Positions 48,137-58,927 of a stretch of 64,000 nucleotides of DNA are shown one piece after another. The notes under the pieces are model-generated. The model saw nothing but the letters and a program-made list of their open reading frames with translations, was not told where the DNA came from and ran no database searches. Each line of letters begins with the position of its first letter. Within the stretch, counting starts at the first letter, position 1. The stretch comes from Streptomyces aquilus (GTDB lineage Bacteria; Actinomycetota; Actinomycetes; Streptomycetales; Streptomycetaceae), in contig NZ_CP034463.1 of NCBI RefSeq assembly GCF_003955715.1, positions 744,001 through 808,000 of the forward strand. Direction: 5' to 3'. The translations under genes and the position numbers were made by a program.

Positions 48137-49060
48137 TCAGTCCGGGAGCCCCTCCAGCGTCGCCGCGATCACGGTCCGGTCCGCGACGTCGAGCAGTGCC
48201 TGGCCGATCGGGGAGACCGGCTCACGGGCGGGCAGCACCAGGCCCATCCGCTCGGTGCGCACCGGGTCCACCAGCGGGAGAGCGTGCATGCCGGGCGGGA
48301 CGCCGAAGACGTGCAGCCAGGCGTGCGGTACGACACTTGCCCAGTGCCCGGCCCTGACCTGCGCGAACATCGAGGCGATCGAGTCGGTCTCCACTCGCGG
48401 GGTGACCCGGACGCCCACCGAGTCGAATGCCGCGTCGATGACCTGACGTCCCTGCATCCCGGGGTGCAGCAGGCAGAGCGGGTAGTGAGCGGCCTCCTCC
48501 CAGGCGATCTCGGCCGGGCCCGACTCGGGGGCGGTACGCCGGGTCAGCAGGACGTACCGCTCCTGATAGAGCGGCACGAACTTGAAGTCGTGTGCGGCGA
48601 CGGTGCTCTCGTAGGTCACGGCGGCGTCGAGTTCGTACGTCCGGAGCCGGTTGACGATGTCCTCGGACCGCAGGTCGGCGAAGACCTGGACGGTGGCGAG
48701 GGGGTTGGCGGCGCAGAACGGCTGGGTCAGCAGGGCGACCGCCGTGGCCGCGGTGGGCACGGTGCCGATGCGCAGCCGCCCGCTCAGCCCGGCCCGCAGG
48801 GACTGGAGCTCGCCCTGCATCGCGTCCCGGTCGGCGAGGATGCGCCGGGCCCACATGACGACCCGTTCGCCCTCCGGTGTGAACCCCTCGAACCGCCGAC
48901 CACGCTGCACGAGGGGCACGCCGAGTTCGTCCTCCAGTTTCCGGATGCCCTCGGACAGGGTCGGCTGGGAGACGTAGCAGGCCTGCGCCGCCTTCGCGAA
49001 GTGGCGGGCGCGGGCGAGGGCGACGAGGTATTCGAGTTGGCGCAGCAGCACCCTCCCCAT
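48137..49060 (-). CDS. LysR-family transcriptional regulator
   Basis: 307 residues. HTH FAKAAQACYVSQPTLSEGIRKLE; effector domain from residue 95 with HYPLCLLHPGMQGRQVIDAAF. The start at 49060 (MGRVLLRQLEYLV) matches family N-termini. Divergent from the YdeP-type oxidoreductase gene, with repeated TGATCGG between; it likely controls that gene. Convergent with vanX, no relation expected. Confidence 0.9.
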   Translation of the reverse strand: MGRVLLRQLEYLVALARARHFAKAAQACYVSQPTLSEGIRKLEDELGVPLVQRGRRFEGFTPEGERVVMWARRILADRDAMQGELQSLRAGLSGRLRIGTVPTAATAVALLTQPFCAANPLATVQVFADLRSEDIVNRLRTYELDAAVTYESTVAAHDFKFVPLYQERYVLLTRRTAPESGPAEIAWEEAAHYPLCLLHPGMQGRQVIDAAFDSVGVRVTPRVETDSIASMFAQVRAGHWASVVPHAWLHVFGVPPGMHALPLVDPVRTERMGLVLPAREPVSPIGQALLDVADRTVIAATLEGLPD

Positions 49061-49110
49061 GATCCATGGCCCGCGGCGCGACGGCATCGGGGCCCGCCGG
49101 TTCACCGGGT

Positions 49111-49138
49111 TGATCGGCAACGCCTCTCACGTGATCGG
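49111..49138. repeat. Direct repeat TGATCGG x2 between LysR and oxidoreductase genes
   Basis: TGATCGGCA (49111) and TGATCGGAA (49132) are 21 bases apart (two helical turns), a possible LysR recognition region. Confidence 0.45.
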
Positions 49139-49212
49139 AACTAACGCTTTGACCTGGGCCGACGCGTGGGCGAAGAGTGGGCGGGAGGACAGGGCGGAAA
49201 GGGCGTGGCGTG

Positions 49213-51519
<2,307 letters not shown>

Positions 51520-51567
51520 CCCCGCGCTCGCGGAGTCCGGCGGGGCGCTCGACGACGAACAACCCGT

Positions 51568-51596
51568 TTGAGAGAGCCCGTGATCTCTCCTACGTT
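51568..51596 (+). promoter_or_regulatory. Leaderless promoter of esterase gene
   Basis: TTGAGA (51568-51573), 17-base spacer, TACGTT (51591-51596). The predicted start of transcription lies at the GTG 51604, seven bases after the -10 element. Confidence 0.78.
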
Positions 51597-51603
51597 GGCC
51601 CGC

Positions 51604-52452
51604 GTGAGCATCGAGGTGCCCTTCCAGCCGCTTCCGGTCGACCAGTCGGACGTCCGCTACGCCCACGGCCCCGACTCGGCCGTCCAGCCCGGCGTACCGG
51701 CCGGCGAGACACTCGGGTTCGACTGGAACGACAGCGCGATCTACCCGGGCACCTCCCGGAAGTTCTGGGTCCACGTGCCCGCCGCGTACGACCCCGCACA
51801 GCCGGCGTCGCTGATGGTGTTCCAGGACGGCTGGTGGTACCTGGACCCCGAGGGCGAGGTCCGCGGCGGGATCGTCCTGGACAACCTCGTGGACCGCGGC
51901 GACATCCCGGTCACCATCGGCGTGTTCGTCGACCCCGGCGTCGCCCCCGACCGCGAGAACCCGAAGAACCGCAACACCGAGTACGACGCCTTCGACGACC
52001 GCTACGCCCGTTTCCTCCTGGACGAGATCGTCCCCGAGGTCACGCGGCGGTACAGGATCGCCGCGGACCCGGACCGGTGGGGCATCTGCGGTGGCAGCAG
52101 CGGCGGCAACTGCGCTTTCACCGCGGCGTGGCTGCGCCCGGACAGGTTCCGCCGCGTCATCGGGTACCTGTCCAGCTTTCCGCAGATGCCCGGCGGCAAC
52201 CCCTACCCCGAGCTGATCCCGCGCACCCCCCGCAAACCGCTGCGCGTCTTCCTCCAAGCCGGCCATCGCGACCTGCGCTGGAACGCACCGGATGCGAACT
52301 GGCTGGCCCACAACCTGCGCGTCGCGGCCGCGCTCGCCGAAGCCGGATACGACTTCCGGCTCGTCCTGGGCGACGGCGGCCACAGCCCCAACCACGGCGG
52401 TGTGCTGCTCCCCGACGCCCTGCGCTGGCTGTGGCGGCCCGCCGGAGGCTGA
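51604..52452 (+). CDS. Alpha/beta-hydrolase (Fes/esterase-D-like)
   Basis: 282 residues. Nucleophile motif GICGGSSGGNCAFTAAW (Ser), and His in GDGGHSPNHGG; N-terminal RKFWVHVPAAYDPAQPASLMVFQDG is the esterase-D/enterochelin-esterase start. No signal peptide. GTG 51604 sits at the predicted transcription start (leaderless). It faces the VOC gene. The substrate may be an ester or siderophore, but no siderophore genes are near. Confidence 0.85.
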   Translation: MSIEVPFQPLPVDQSDVRYAHGPDSAVQPGVPAGETLGFDWNDSAIYPGTSRKFWVHVPAAYDPAQPASLMVFQDGWWYLDPEGEVRGGIVLDNLVDRGDIPVTIGVFVDPGVAPDRENPKNRNTEYDAFDDRYARFLLDEIVPEVTRRYRIAADPDRWGICGGSSGGNCAFTAAWLRPDRFRRVIGYLSSFPQMPGGNPYPELIPRTPRKPLRVFLQAGHRDLRWNAPDANWLAHNLRVAAALAEAGYDFRLVLGDGGHSPNHGGVLLPDALRWLWRPAGG

Positions 52453-52470
52453 GCAGCGGCACCGGAGGAT

Positions 52471-52911
52471 TCAGCCCAGTTGCTCGGCCAGTCCCACGAT
52501 GATGCCCTCCGGGCCGCGGACGTAGCAGAGCAGGTACATGTCCTCGAACCGGGCGATCTCACCGAGGAGTTCGGCGCCGTGCGGGCGCAGGCGGGCGACG
52601 GTGTCCTCGATGTCGTCGACGGCGAACATCACGCGGTGCGTGCCCAGGACGTTGTGCGGCCGGTTGCGCGGCCCGTCTTTGATCACTGCCGGGCTGCGGT
52701 ACTTCGCCAGCTCCAGTCTGCTGTGACCGTCAGGGGTCCGTACCATCGCGATCTCGCAGCGGACGCCGTCGAGTCCGGTGCACTGATCGGCGAAGAGGCC
52801 CTCGACCTCCGCCCTGCCCTCCAGTTCCATGCCGAGTTCCACGAAGAACGCGATGGCGGCGTCCATGTCCTCGACGACGATGCCGACGTTGTCCATCCGC
52901 TGAATCGCCAT
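52471..52911 (-). CDS. VOC (glyoxalase/bleomycin-resistance) family protein
   Basis: 146 residues; two betaalphabetabetabeta modules. MDNVGIVVEDMDAAIAFFVELGMELEG and HRVMFAVDDIEDTV with metal-ligand type E in CYVRGPEGIIVGLAE. Could be a metal-dependent lyase/dioxygenase or drug-binding protein. ATG 52911 follows AAGGAACC. Single gene. Confidence 0.87.
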   Translation of the reverse strand: MAIQRMDNVGIVVEDMDAAIAFFVELGMELEGRAEVEGLFADQCTGLDGVRCEIAMVRTPDGHSRLELAKYRSPAVIKDGPRNRPHNVLGTHRVMFAVDDIEDTVARLRPHGAELLGEIARFEDMYLLCYVRGPEGIIVGLAEQLG

Positions 52912-53088
52912 GACGGTTCCTTCTCCTTCGTCGTGCGGCCGGTGGTGGCCGCTGATGTCCCTGGGACGGAGCCGGTGGCACGTTCTCGACATCCGCGGCC
53001 GGTTGTCGTGCCGACCCTAGGCACGTGCGGTCGGCCGTTCCGGACAGGGGGCGCCGCTTGGCGTGCCGCCTCGGTACTGTCACTTCGC

Positions 53089-53988
53089 ATGACCGACACG
53101 GAGATCGAGATCACCGCGGACCTGGTCCGCGACCTGCTGCGGGAGCAGCATCCAGACCTGGCGGGGCTGGCCGTCCGTGAGGTGGCGGGCGGCTGGGGGA
53201 ACCAGATGTGGCGCCTCGGGGACGAGTTGGCCGTACGTATGCAGCGCATGGACCCCACCCCTGAGCTGCAACTCAAGGAGCGGCGGTGGCTGCCGGTGCT
53301 GGCTCCGCGCCTGCCGCTGCCGGTGCCGACTCCGGTGCGGTTCGGCGAGCCGTCCGCGCGGTTCCCGAAGCACTGGACCGTGATGACGTGGGTTCCCGGT
53401 GAGCCGCTGGACCTCGGCGCGATCAGCCGCGGGGCCCACGCGGCCGACACCCTGGCGGGCTTCCTGCGGGCGCTCCATGGGCAGGCGCCGGCCGATGCGC
53501 CGGTCGCCAGGGATCGCGGCGCGCATCCCCGGGACTGCACGGACGGCTTCGAGAACTTCCTCCAGGCCGTCGCCCCCGAGGACGACCTCGCCGCCGACGT
53601 CCGGGTCGTCTGGGACGACGCCGTCGCGGCTCCCGCGTGGGAAGGCCCGGCGGTGTGGGTGCACGGCGACCTCCATCCCGCGAACGTCGTCGTCTCGGAC
53701 GGAACGCTCTCGGGCATCGTCGACTTCGGCGACATGTTCGCCGGCGATCCGGCATGGGATCTCACCGCCGCATGGGTGCTGCTGCCCGCGGGCGCGGCCG
53801 CACGGTTCTTCGACACGTACGCGCGGGCGGACGACGCCGCGATCCGGCGCGCCCGCGGACTGGCCGCGATGAAGTGCCTGTTCCTGATGCTCATGGGACA
53901 GAACGGAGATCGGGGCCTTCCTGGCGGCAAGCCGCACTGGGGGCCGGTGGGCCGGGCGGCGCTTGATCGCGTTCTGCAGGGCGTCTGA
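53089..53988 (+). CDS. Aminoglycoside phosphotransferase family kinase
   Basis: 299 residues. Brenner motif VWVHGDLHPANVVVSDG; metal motif GIVDFGDMFAGDPAWDL. N-lobe GGWGNQMWRLGDELAVRM. The HGDxHPxN pattern is of the small-molecule/choline-kinase-like APH group. No ribosome site is seen; TACTGT ends 8 bases before the ATG so leaderless translation is possible. Followed by a strong terminator. Confidence 0.87.
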   Translation: MTDTEIEITADLVRDLLREQHPDLAGLAVREVAGGWGNQMWRLGDELAVRMQRMDPTPELQLKERRWLPVLAPRLPLPVPTPVRFGEPSARFPKHWTVMTWVPGEPLDLGAISRGAHAADTLAGFLRALHGQAPADAPVARDRGAHPRDCTDGFENFLQAVAPEDDLAADVRVVWDDAVAAPAWEGPAVWVHGDLHPANVVVSDGTLSGIVDFGDMFAGDPAWDLTAAWVLLPAGAAARFFDTYARADDAAIRRARGLAAMKCLFLMLMGQNGDRGLPGGKPHWGPVGRAALDRVLQGV

Positions 53989-54028
53989 AGCGGGTTTTCG
54001 GGGATCGGGGCTCGCGTCGGTGACAGCG

Positions 54029-54060
54029 CGGCCCGGCACCGTCTGGACGGTGCCGGGCCG
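54029..54060. terminator. Strong bidirectional terminator
   Basis: 14-bp perfect stem (cggcccggcaccgt / acggtgccgggccg) with a 4-base loop between convergent APH-like and rpmJ genes. Confidence 0.88.
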
Positions 54061-54083
54061 CTGTGGAGCGGAGAGCCGAGGTG

Positions 54084-54206
54084 TCAGCCCTGGCGGGCCT
54101 TGAAGCGGGGGTCCTTCTTGTTGATCACGAAGGTCACCCCGCGTCGGCGGACCACCTGGGCTCCGGGCTTGGCCTTCAGGGAGCGAAGGGAGTTACGCAC
54201 CTTCAC
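54084..54206 (-). CDS. rpmJ: Ribosomal protein L36, zinc-free paralogue
   Basis: 40 residues from GTG 54206 with AAGGAG upstream: [15 protein letters not shown] at the start and [11 protein letters not shown] at the end. The Cys/His zinc ligands of normal L36 are absent. Last gene of the L33-L31-L36 operon. Such C-minus copies replace the zinc forms to release zinc or under stress. Confidence 0.92.
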   Translation of the reverse strand: MKVRNSLRSLKAKPGAQVVRRRGVTFVINKKDPRFKARQG

Positions 54207-54245
54207 AGTGGTCTCCTTCCAATGGGTGGGAGGGCTTGGGCGCCG

Positions 54246-54506
54246 TCAGTGACGGGCGGAAGTCGTACGGCCGTAGCGCCGCTCGAAGCGCTCCACGCGG
54301 CCCGCGGTGTCCACGACCCGCGAGGTGCCGGTGTAGAACGGGTGGCTCGCGGACGAGATGTCCACGTCGACGACCGGGTACACGGTGCCGTCCTCCCACT
54401 CGACGGTGTCCTGCGCGTCGAGCGTGGAGTGGGTGAGCAGTCGGAAGTCCGCCGCGCGGTCGCGGAAGACGACGGGGCGGGAGACGGGGTGGATGCCGGG
54501 CCTCAT
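54246..54506 (-). CDS. rpmE2: Ribosomal protein L31 type B, zinc-free
   Basis: 86 residues. [18 protein letters not shown] and [27 protein letters not shown] are type B L31 marks, with no CxxC. AAGGAGG precedes ATG 54506. Middle gene of the operon. Confidence 0.93.
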   Translation of the reverse strand: MRPGIHPVSRPVVFRDRAADFRLLTHSTLDAQDTVEWEDGTVYPVVDVDISSASHPFYTGTSRVVDTAGRVERFERRYGRTTSARH

Positions 54507-54552
54507 GGGTGGTGCCTCCTTGGTGTGCCTCGGTCGGCGGCCGAGGCGGTTG

Positions 54553-54717
54553 TCATCGTTCTTCGCGGAACAGCAGGTGCCGGCCGGCCACCGGGTCGTA
54601 CTTGCGCAGAACGAGCCGGTCGGGGTCGTTCAGACGGCTCTTGCGGGTCACGTAGGTCACTCCGGTACCGGCTGTCGACCTGAGCTTGACCACGGGCCGC
54701 GCGGTGCTGCGTGCCAT
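54553..54717 (-). CDS. rpmG: Ribosomal protein L33, zinc-free paralogue
   Basis: 54 residues: [20 protein letters not shown] and [18 protein letters not shown]; no Cys. First gene of the operon; ATG 54717 follows AAGGAG. A SigR-like promoter lies 60 bases upstream. Too short for the usual gene-length cutoffs but unmistakable. Confidence 0.92.
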   Translation of the reverse strand: MARSTARPVVKLRSTAGTGVTYVTRKSRLNDPDRLVLRKYDPVAGRHLLFREER

Positions 54718-54776
54718 GAGGTTCTCCTTCCACCATCACCGGGCCGATTGACCCGGTCATGTCATGCAGTGTCTGT

Positions 54777-54803
54777 AACGCGGCCCCCCAGCCGTTCATT
54801 CCC
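54777..54803 (-). promoter_or_regulatory. SigR-type promoter of ribosomal-protein operon
   Basis: On the minus strand GGGAAT (54803-54798), 18 bases, GTT (54779-54777): an exact match to the Streptomyces SigR consensus GGAAT-N18/19-GTT. SigR answers thiol-oxidative stress and is known to raise L31-type paralogues. An inverted repeat ACCGGG-N8-CCCGGT (54738-54757) follows in the leader. Confidence 0.78.
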
Positions 54804-54830
54804 GCTCCGGTGCGCCGGATCGCCGTACCG

Positions 54831-55913
54831 CTACGCCCGGCGCGGCACCTGCGGCGACTGTGCGGCCTCGGCCTCCGCCTTGGCGTCGCTCACCGCCGCG
54901 GCCGCCTGTTTCTCGGCCTCGTCGGCGGCCGCGGCGGCGTCGAGCAGCACCGAGGAGCCCGCCTCCAGCTCGGGACCGCGGGCCTCGTGCGGCGCCTGCT
55001 CGGCACCGGCGGAAGGCTCGGCGGAGGGAGCGGGAGCCGACGCCCCGTCGTCCCCGAAGGCGCGGGTGACGGTCCGTACCGCCTCGGTCAGCTCCCCCGG
55101 GATCACCCAGAACGTGTTGTTGTCGCTGCTCGCCAGGTGCGGCAGCGTCTCCAGGTACTTGTAGGCCAGGACCTTGGGGTCGGCGTTGTTGCGGTGCACG
55201 GCCTGGAAGACCAGCTCCACCGCCTTCGCCTCGCCGTCCGCCCGCAGGATCATGGCCTGCTGCGCACCCTGCGCCTCCAGGATGTCCTTCTGTTTCGTGC
55301 CCTCCGCCGTGAGGATCTTGGCCTGCCGCTCCCCTTCGGCGTGCAGGATGGCCGCGCGCTTGTCCCGCTCGGCCCGCATCTGCTTCTCCATCGCCTCCTT
55401 GATGGTGTGCGGAGGGTCGATGGCCTTGATCTCCACGCGGTTGACCCGGATGCCCCACTTGCCGGTGGCGTCGTCGAGGACGGCCCGCAGCCGGGAGTTG
55501 ATCTCCTCGCGCGAGGTGAGCGTCTCCTCCAGGTCCATGCTGCCGATGACGTTGCGCAGCGTGGTCACGGTGAGCTGGTCGATCGCCTGCAGATAGTCGG
55601 CGACCTCGTAGGCCGCCGCCCGCGGATCCGTGATCTGGTAGTAGAGCACGGTGTCGATGTTCACCACGAGGTTGTCCTCGGTGATGACCGGCCGCGGGTC
55701 GGACGAATAGACCTGTTCCCGCACGTCGAGTTTGGTGTTGATGCGGTCCGCCATCGGCAGCACCAGGTTCAGCCCCGGTTGCAGCGTGCGCCGGTACCGG
55801 CCGAACCGCTCGACGTTGTAGCGGCGCGCCTGCGGGACGATCCGCACCGAGGAGGCGACCAGGAAGATGATGACGATGGCCGCCACGACGATGCTGATGA
55901 CAACTGGTTCCAC
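54831..55913 (-). CDS. SPFH/band-7 membrane protein (slipin/paraslipin)
   Basis: 360 residues. One N-terminal membrane helix (VVISIVVAAIVIIFLVASS), then SPFH domain (IVPQARRYNVERFGRYRRTL), coiled coil rich in KQMRAERDKRAAILHAEGERQ repeats, and an acidic Ala/Glu-rich tail. SPFH proteins form large membrane rings that shape microdomains. It follows an NfeD gene by 29 bases with GGAGG before its GTG, and its end holds the SigR promoter for the rpm operon. Confidence 0.92.
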   Translation of the reverse strand: MEPVVISIVVAAIVIIFLVASSVRIVPQARRYNVERFGRYRRTLQPGLNLVLPMADRINTKLDVREQVYSSDPRPVITEDNLVVNIDTVLYYQITDPRAAAYEVADYLQAIDQLTVTTLRNVIGSMDLEETLTSREEINSRLRAVLDDATGKWGIRVNRVEIKAIDPPHTIKEAMEKQMRAERDKRAAILHAEGERQAKILTAEGTKQKDILEAQGAQQAMILRADGEAKAVELVFQAVHRNNADPKVLAYKYLETLPHLASSDNNTFWVIPGELTEAVRTVTRAFGDDGASAPAPSAEPSAGAEQAPHEARGPELEAGSSVLLDAAAAADEAEKQAAAAVSDAKAEAEAAQSPQVPRRA

Positions 55914-55942
55914 AGTGCCTCCATAGCTCTGCGTTCAGCCGC

Positions 55943-56380
55943 TCAGGGAAGAAGCTCGCGAGGGTAGACGACGGCGGTGGCGCCCTGGATCTCCATGACG
56001 TCGACCAGGGCCCCCACCGGGATGACGTGAGTCTCGTCGAAGGCCCGCGCGGTCCATTCCTCGCCACCGAGTCTGACCAGGCCACGGGTCGCGGTGACCT
56101 CCTGCACGACCTCGGCGCGTCGGCCGATCAGCGCGTCGCTGCCGTCACGCATCACCGGCGGCTGTGCCATGTACCGCAGGGCGGCGGGGCGGGCCAGGAG
56201 CAGCCCCGCCGCCGCCGTCACGCCGAGCGCCACGAGCTGTCCGAGGGTCCCGACGCCCACACCGGCGACCACGGCGGCGACCAGCGCCGCGCCCGCGAAC
56301 AGCCCCAGAACCAGTGTCAGGGTGAAGAACTCCGCGACGCCCAGCGCCGCGGCAAGGAGCAGCCACACGAACCATGGCAT
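55943..56380 (-). CDS. NfeD-family membrane protein
   Basis: 145 residues: about three membrane helices (4-80) and a C-terminal OB-fold (VRLGGEEWTARAF, VDVMEIQGATAVVYP). NfeD partners bind SPFH proteins. First gene of the NfeD-SPFH operon; they should form one membrane complex. Confidence 0.92.
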   Translation of the reverse strand: MPWFVWLLLAAALGVAEFFTLTLVLGLFAGAALVAAVVAGVGVGTLGQLVALGVTAAAGLLLARPAALRYMAQPPVMRDGSDALIGRRAEVVQEVTATRGLVRLGGEEWTARAFDETHVIPVGALVDVMEIQGATAVVYPRELLP

Positions 56381-56482
56381 CCCATCGCCCTCCTTCGAAG
56401 GCCTCCTCCACCAAGCTACCTCCCACCCCAGCGGACAGGACCAGCACGGCGGCAGCGCTTCTCGAAGCGAGGCTCGGGCGGA

Positions 56483-57316
56483 TCAGCGCAGCCCGGCGAA
56501 AAGGTCGTTCTCCGGTACGGCCGCCCCGGTGGTGTCCCGGACGCGGACGAAGGTCTCCACACCCATCAACTCGCCGAACCTCTCCTTACCCATCTTGAGG
56601 AAGAAGATGTTCTCCCCCTGGCTGGCGTGCGCGGCCAGGGCGTCGAACTTCTGGTCGCTGAACCCGGTCGTGTCCACCCACGTGGTGACCTCGTCATCGG
56701 GGAGACCGATCTCGGCGAGAGCCGCCGCCTCCTCGGGGTCCGGTTCCGGCAGGTCCGCACCGAACTCGCGCATCAGCTCGCCGAACCGCTGCATCATCGA
56801 GCGCGGCGCCGTCGTCCAGTACACCTTCGGTGTCAGCTCGGTCATCTCCAGTGCCGCCATCGTGATGCGGTGGGCCTGGATGTGGTCGGGGTGGCCGTAG
56901 AAACCGTTCTCGTCATAGGTGACGACCACATCAGGGCGGTAATGACGCATGAGCTCAGCGAGCCGGGCCGCGCCTTCCTCGACGGGGGTCCGCCAGAAGG
57001 ATCCCGGGGCGTCGTTGCTCGGCCAGCCCATCATTCCGGAGTCGGCGTAGTCCAGCATCTCCAGGTCGCTGACCTTGAGGACCTCGCAGCTCGCGTGAAG
57101 TTCCTGTCGGCGCATCTCGGCGACCGCCGCCGGATCGTGCCCGGGATCGCCCGGCTTCACGCCCCCCGGTCCGTCACCGCAACTGCCGTCGGTACAGGTG
57201 ACGAGCACCGTGCGGATTCCTTCCGCCGCGTATTGCGCGAGGACGCCCCCGGTCCCGGTGGCCTCGTCGTCGGGGTGGGCGTGCACTGCCATGAGCGTCA
57301 AGGGTCGGTCGGTCAT
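56483..57316 (-). CDS. PIG-L (LmbE) family deacetylase/amidase, MshB/Mca-like
   Basis: 277 residues. Zinc motif AVHAHPDDEATGTGGVL and VVTYDENGFYGHPDHIQAH, with SGMMGWPSND, the pattern of actinobacterial mycothiol deacetylase/S-conjugate amidase relatives. Likely an N-acetylglucosaminyl-type or thiol-conjugate hydrolase; exact substrate not decidable. A tandem 17-bp repeat lies just upstream of the start. Confidence 0.88.
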   Translation of the reverse strand: MTDRPLTLMAVHAHPDDEATGTGGVLAQYAAEGIRTVLVTCTDGSCGDGPGGVKPGDPGHDPAAVAEMRRQELHASCEVLKVSDLEMLDYADSGMMGWPSNDAPGSFWRTPVEEGAARLAELMRHYRPDVVVTYDENGFYGHPDHIQAHRITMAALEMTELTPKVYWTTAPRSMMQRFGELMREFGADLPEPDPEEAAALAEIGLPDDEVTTWVDTTGFSDQKFDALAAHASQGENIFFLKMGKERFGELMGVETFVRVRDTTGAAVPENDLFAGLR

Positions 57317-57336
57317 GAAGGAGTCCTCCTGCAGAA

Positions 57337-57370
57337 ATATGTGTGGATCATCAATATGTGCGGATCATCC
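57337..57370. repeat. Tandem 17-bp repeat upstream of PIG-L gene
   Basis: AATATGTGTGGATCATC (57337-57353) and AATATGTGCGGATCATC (57354-57370) follow directly. They lie 20 bases before the ATG of the PIG-L gene. The rest of 57371-57733 shows no gene I can defend. Confidence 0.7.
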
Positions 57371-57733
57371 AAGCAGTGCGGCGGGTGTGCCGCGGTCCTG
57401 GGGGCCGGATCCATGTGGGGCGGACGACCTCGTGGTCTCCGTGTTCCCCGTCCGCGCGGCGCCGGTCCCTCGGTCGGTGCAACCTCGTCGACCGGACCGG
57501 GTGTTCCCGGCGCGGCCCGTCGAAGGTGTAGGTGGCGGTCACGGTGCTCTCCTCGGGTGTGGTGGAGCGGGTGCACGGATTCAGACGGGACGGCACGGCA
57601 GAACTCATCGCTGCGGGGCCCCGCAAAGCGAGGGGCCGGGTGGGAGACCTCGGATCGACCGCCTGAGGCCACCGGCCCGTGCGTATGTCGGTGGTGATCA
57701 GGTCGGGCATCACCGCCGTGCGCCGGTGGACCG

Positions 57734-58300
57734 TCATCTCCCCTGGCACAGGCGACTTTCCAGCGCCCGTGACAGCGGGTACGGGCGCTCCGCCGGGAGC
57801 AGCCGCTGGGCTTTGGCCGCGTGCCCGCTCTGTGTCAGCGTCGCGGCCTTGCGGACCTGGGAAGTGAGGTCCGTGAGGCCGACGATCCAGTCGTCGGTGA
57901 AGGTGCGGATCAGGTCGCGGCCGATGCCGACCTGGATGCTGTAGTGGTTCAGCGGGGCTCCGCGCAGCGAGCGTTCCGGGTCCCACTGGACGTGTACGGC
58001 CGCCCGGGCCACGGCTGCCGGATCCGCGGTCGTGAGCACGGCCCGGAACAGCGCCTCCTCCCAGCCCTGCCGGGTGATCCGCACGGCGAGAACGCGCTCC
58101 TGGCCCGGTTTGCGGGCCCAGTTGCTGCGGTGCATCAGCCACGGCAACGAGGGCTTGATCCAGGTCATACGGTGGAACGAGTAGGGCGCGACGAAGCGCC
58201 CGGCGCGCAGCGCGGCGTCGGCTATGGCAGGCGCGTACGCCTGGTAGACCACGATCGTGTCAGCGTCGTAGTCCGCACGGATCTGGAACTGGGGTGCCAT
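57734..58300 (-). CDS. DUF4291 family protein
   Basis: 188 residues. [42 protein letters not shown] and [24 protein letters not shown] are the DUF4291 signature. Function unknown. ATG 58300 follows AAGGTG. Divergent from a MarR-like gene with a CTTGAC palindrome between them. Confidence 0.88.
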   Translation of the reverse strand: MAPQFQIRADYDADTIVVYQAYAPAIADAALRAGRFVAPYSFHRMTWIKPSLPWLMHRSNWARKPGQERVLAVRITRQGWEEALFRAVLTTADPAAVARAAVHVQWDPERSLRGAPLNHYSIQVGIGRDLIRTFTDDWIVGLTDLTSQVRKAATLTQSGHAAKAQRLLPAERPYPLSRALESRLCQGR

Positions 58301-58375
58301 GCGGCGCACCTTGCCATCCGCTCGATTCGGACGGCGAAGTATTTTCCGGCAACGCGTGGGACTGGCCAGGCGCCC

Positions 58376-58392
58376 CTTGACCTCAAGTCAAG
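58376..58392. promoter_or_regulatory. CTTGAC-N5-GTCAAG palindrome
   Basis: 17-bp interrupted palindrome in the gap between DUF4291 and the MarR-like gene, resembling MerR/SoxR-like spacing in its TTGACCTCAAG stretch. Candidate operator. Confidence 0.55.
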
Positions 58393-58449
58393 TCGAGCTT
58401 CTACGGTCGATCCCGTCGAACCGACCCAGCCGACGAAGGGGCCGAGGAC

Positions 58450-58908
58450 ATGGAGTACTCGCACAGCGACACCGAACTGATCAAGCAGCCCATCGGATAC
58501 TGGAGTTGGGCGGCCTACAAGGCCGTCGTCACCCGCATCCGGGCCGCGCTCGCCGGCATCGGCACCACCCAGCCGCAGTGGTGGGTCCTCGCCCAGGTCG
58601 CACGCGCGGACACCCCCAAGACCCGCGAGGAAGTGTCCCGCCTCCTCCAGAACTACCTGGAGACCGGCCCGGAAACGATGGAGTCGGAGATCGACACCAC
58701 CATCGCCCAGGGCTGGATCACCGAGGACACGGACGGACACCTGGCCCTCACGACTCGGGGCAGGGCCTTCTACGACAAGGCTGCCGCCCTTCAGGACGAA
58801 CTCTGGACGGAACGCCACGCGGGCGTCTCCGACGAGGAATACCTGACCACCCTCCAGGTGTTGCAGCGGTTCATCCACAACACGGGCGGAAAGGCGTGGC
58901 ACCACTGA
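58450..58908 (+). CDS. MarR-like winged-helix protein
   Basis: 152 residues. GTTQPQWWVLAQVARADTPKTREEVSRLL and WITEDTDGHLALTTRGRAF form a winged HTH; the N-terminal helix ELIKQPIGYWSWAAYKAVV would give dimer contacts. Probably a transcription factor; the palindrome upstream suggests autoregulation. Convergent with the synthase gene. Confidence 0.78.
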   Translation: MEYSHSDTELIKQPIGYWSWAAYKAVVTRIRAALAGIGTTQPQWWVLAQVARADTPKTREEVSRLLQNYLETGPETMESEIDTTIAQGWITEDTDGHLALTTRGRAFYDKAAALQDELWTERHAGVSDEEYLTTLQVLQRFIHNTGGKAWHH

Positions 58909-58927
58909 CGCCACTGACCCGACTGAC

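Noticed and set aside
54207..54830. Search for a Zur box in the ribosomal-protein operon
   Set aside because: No AT-rich Zur palindrome was found in the leader or spacers; only the SigR-like promoter and a GC-rich repeat are visible.
57540..57600. Minus-strand VTATYTFDG start resembling a dihydrofolate-reductase-like domain
   Set aside because: Only nine residues match and the following sequence is unlike the family; too little to call even a remnant.
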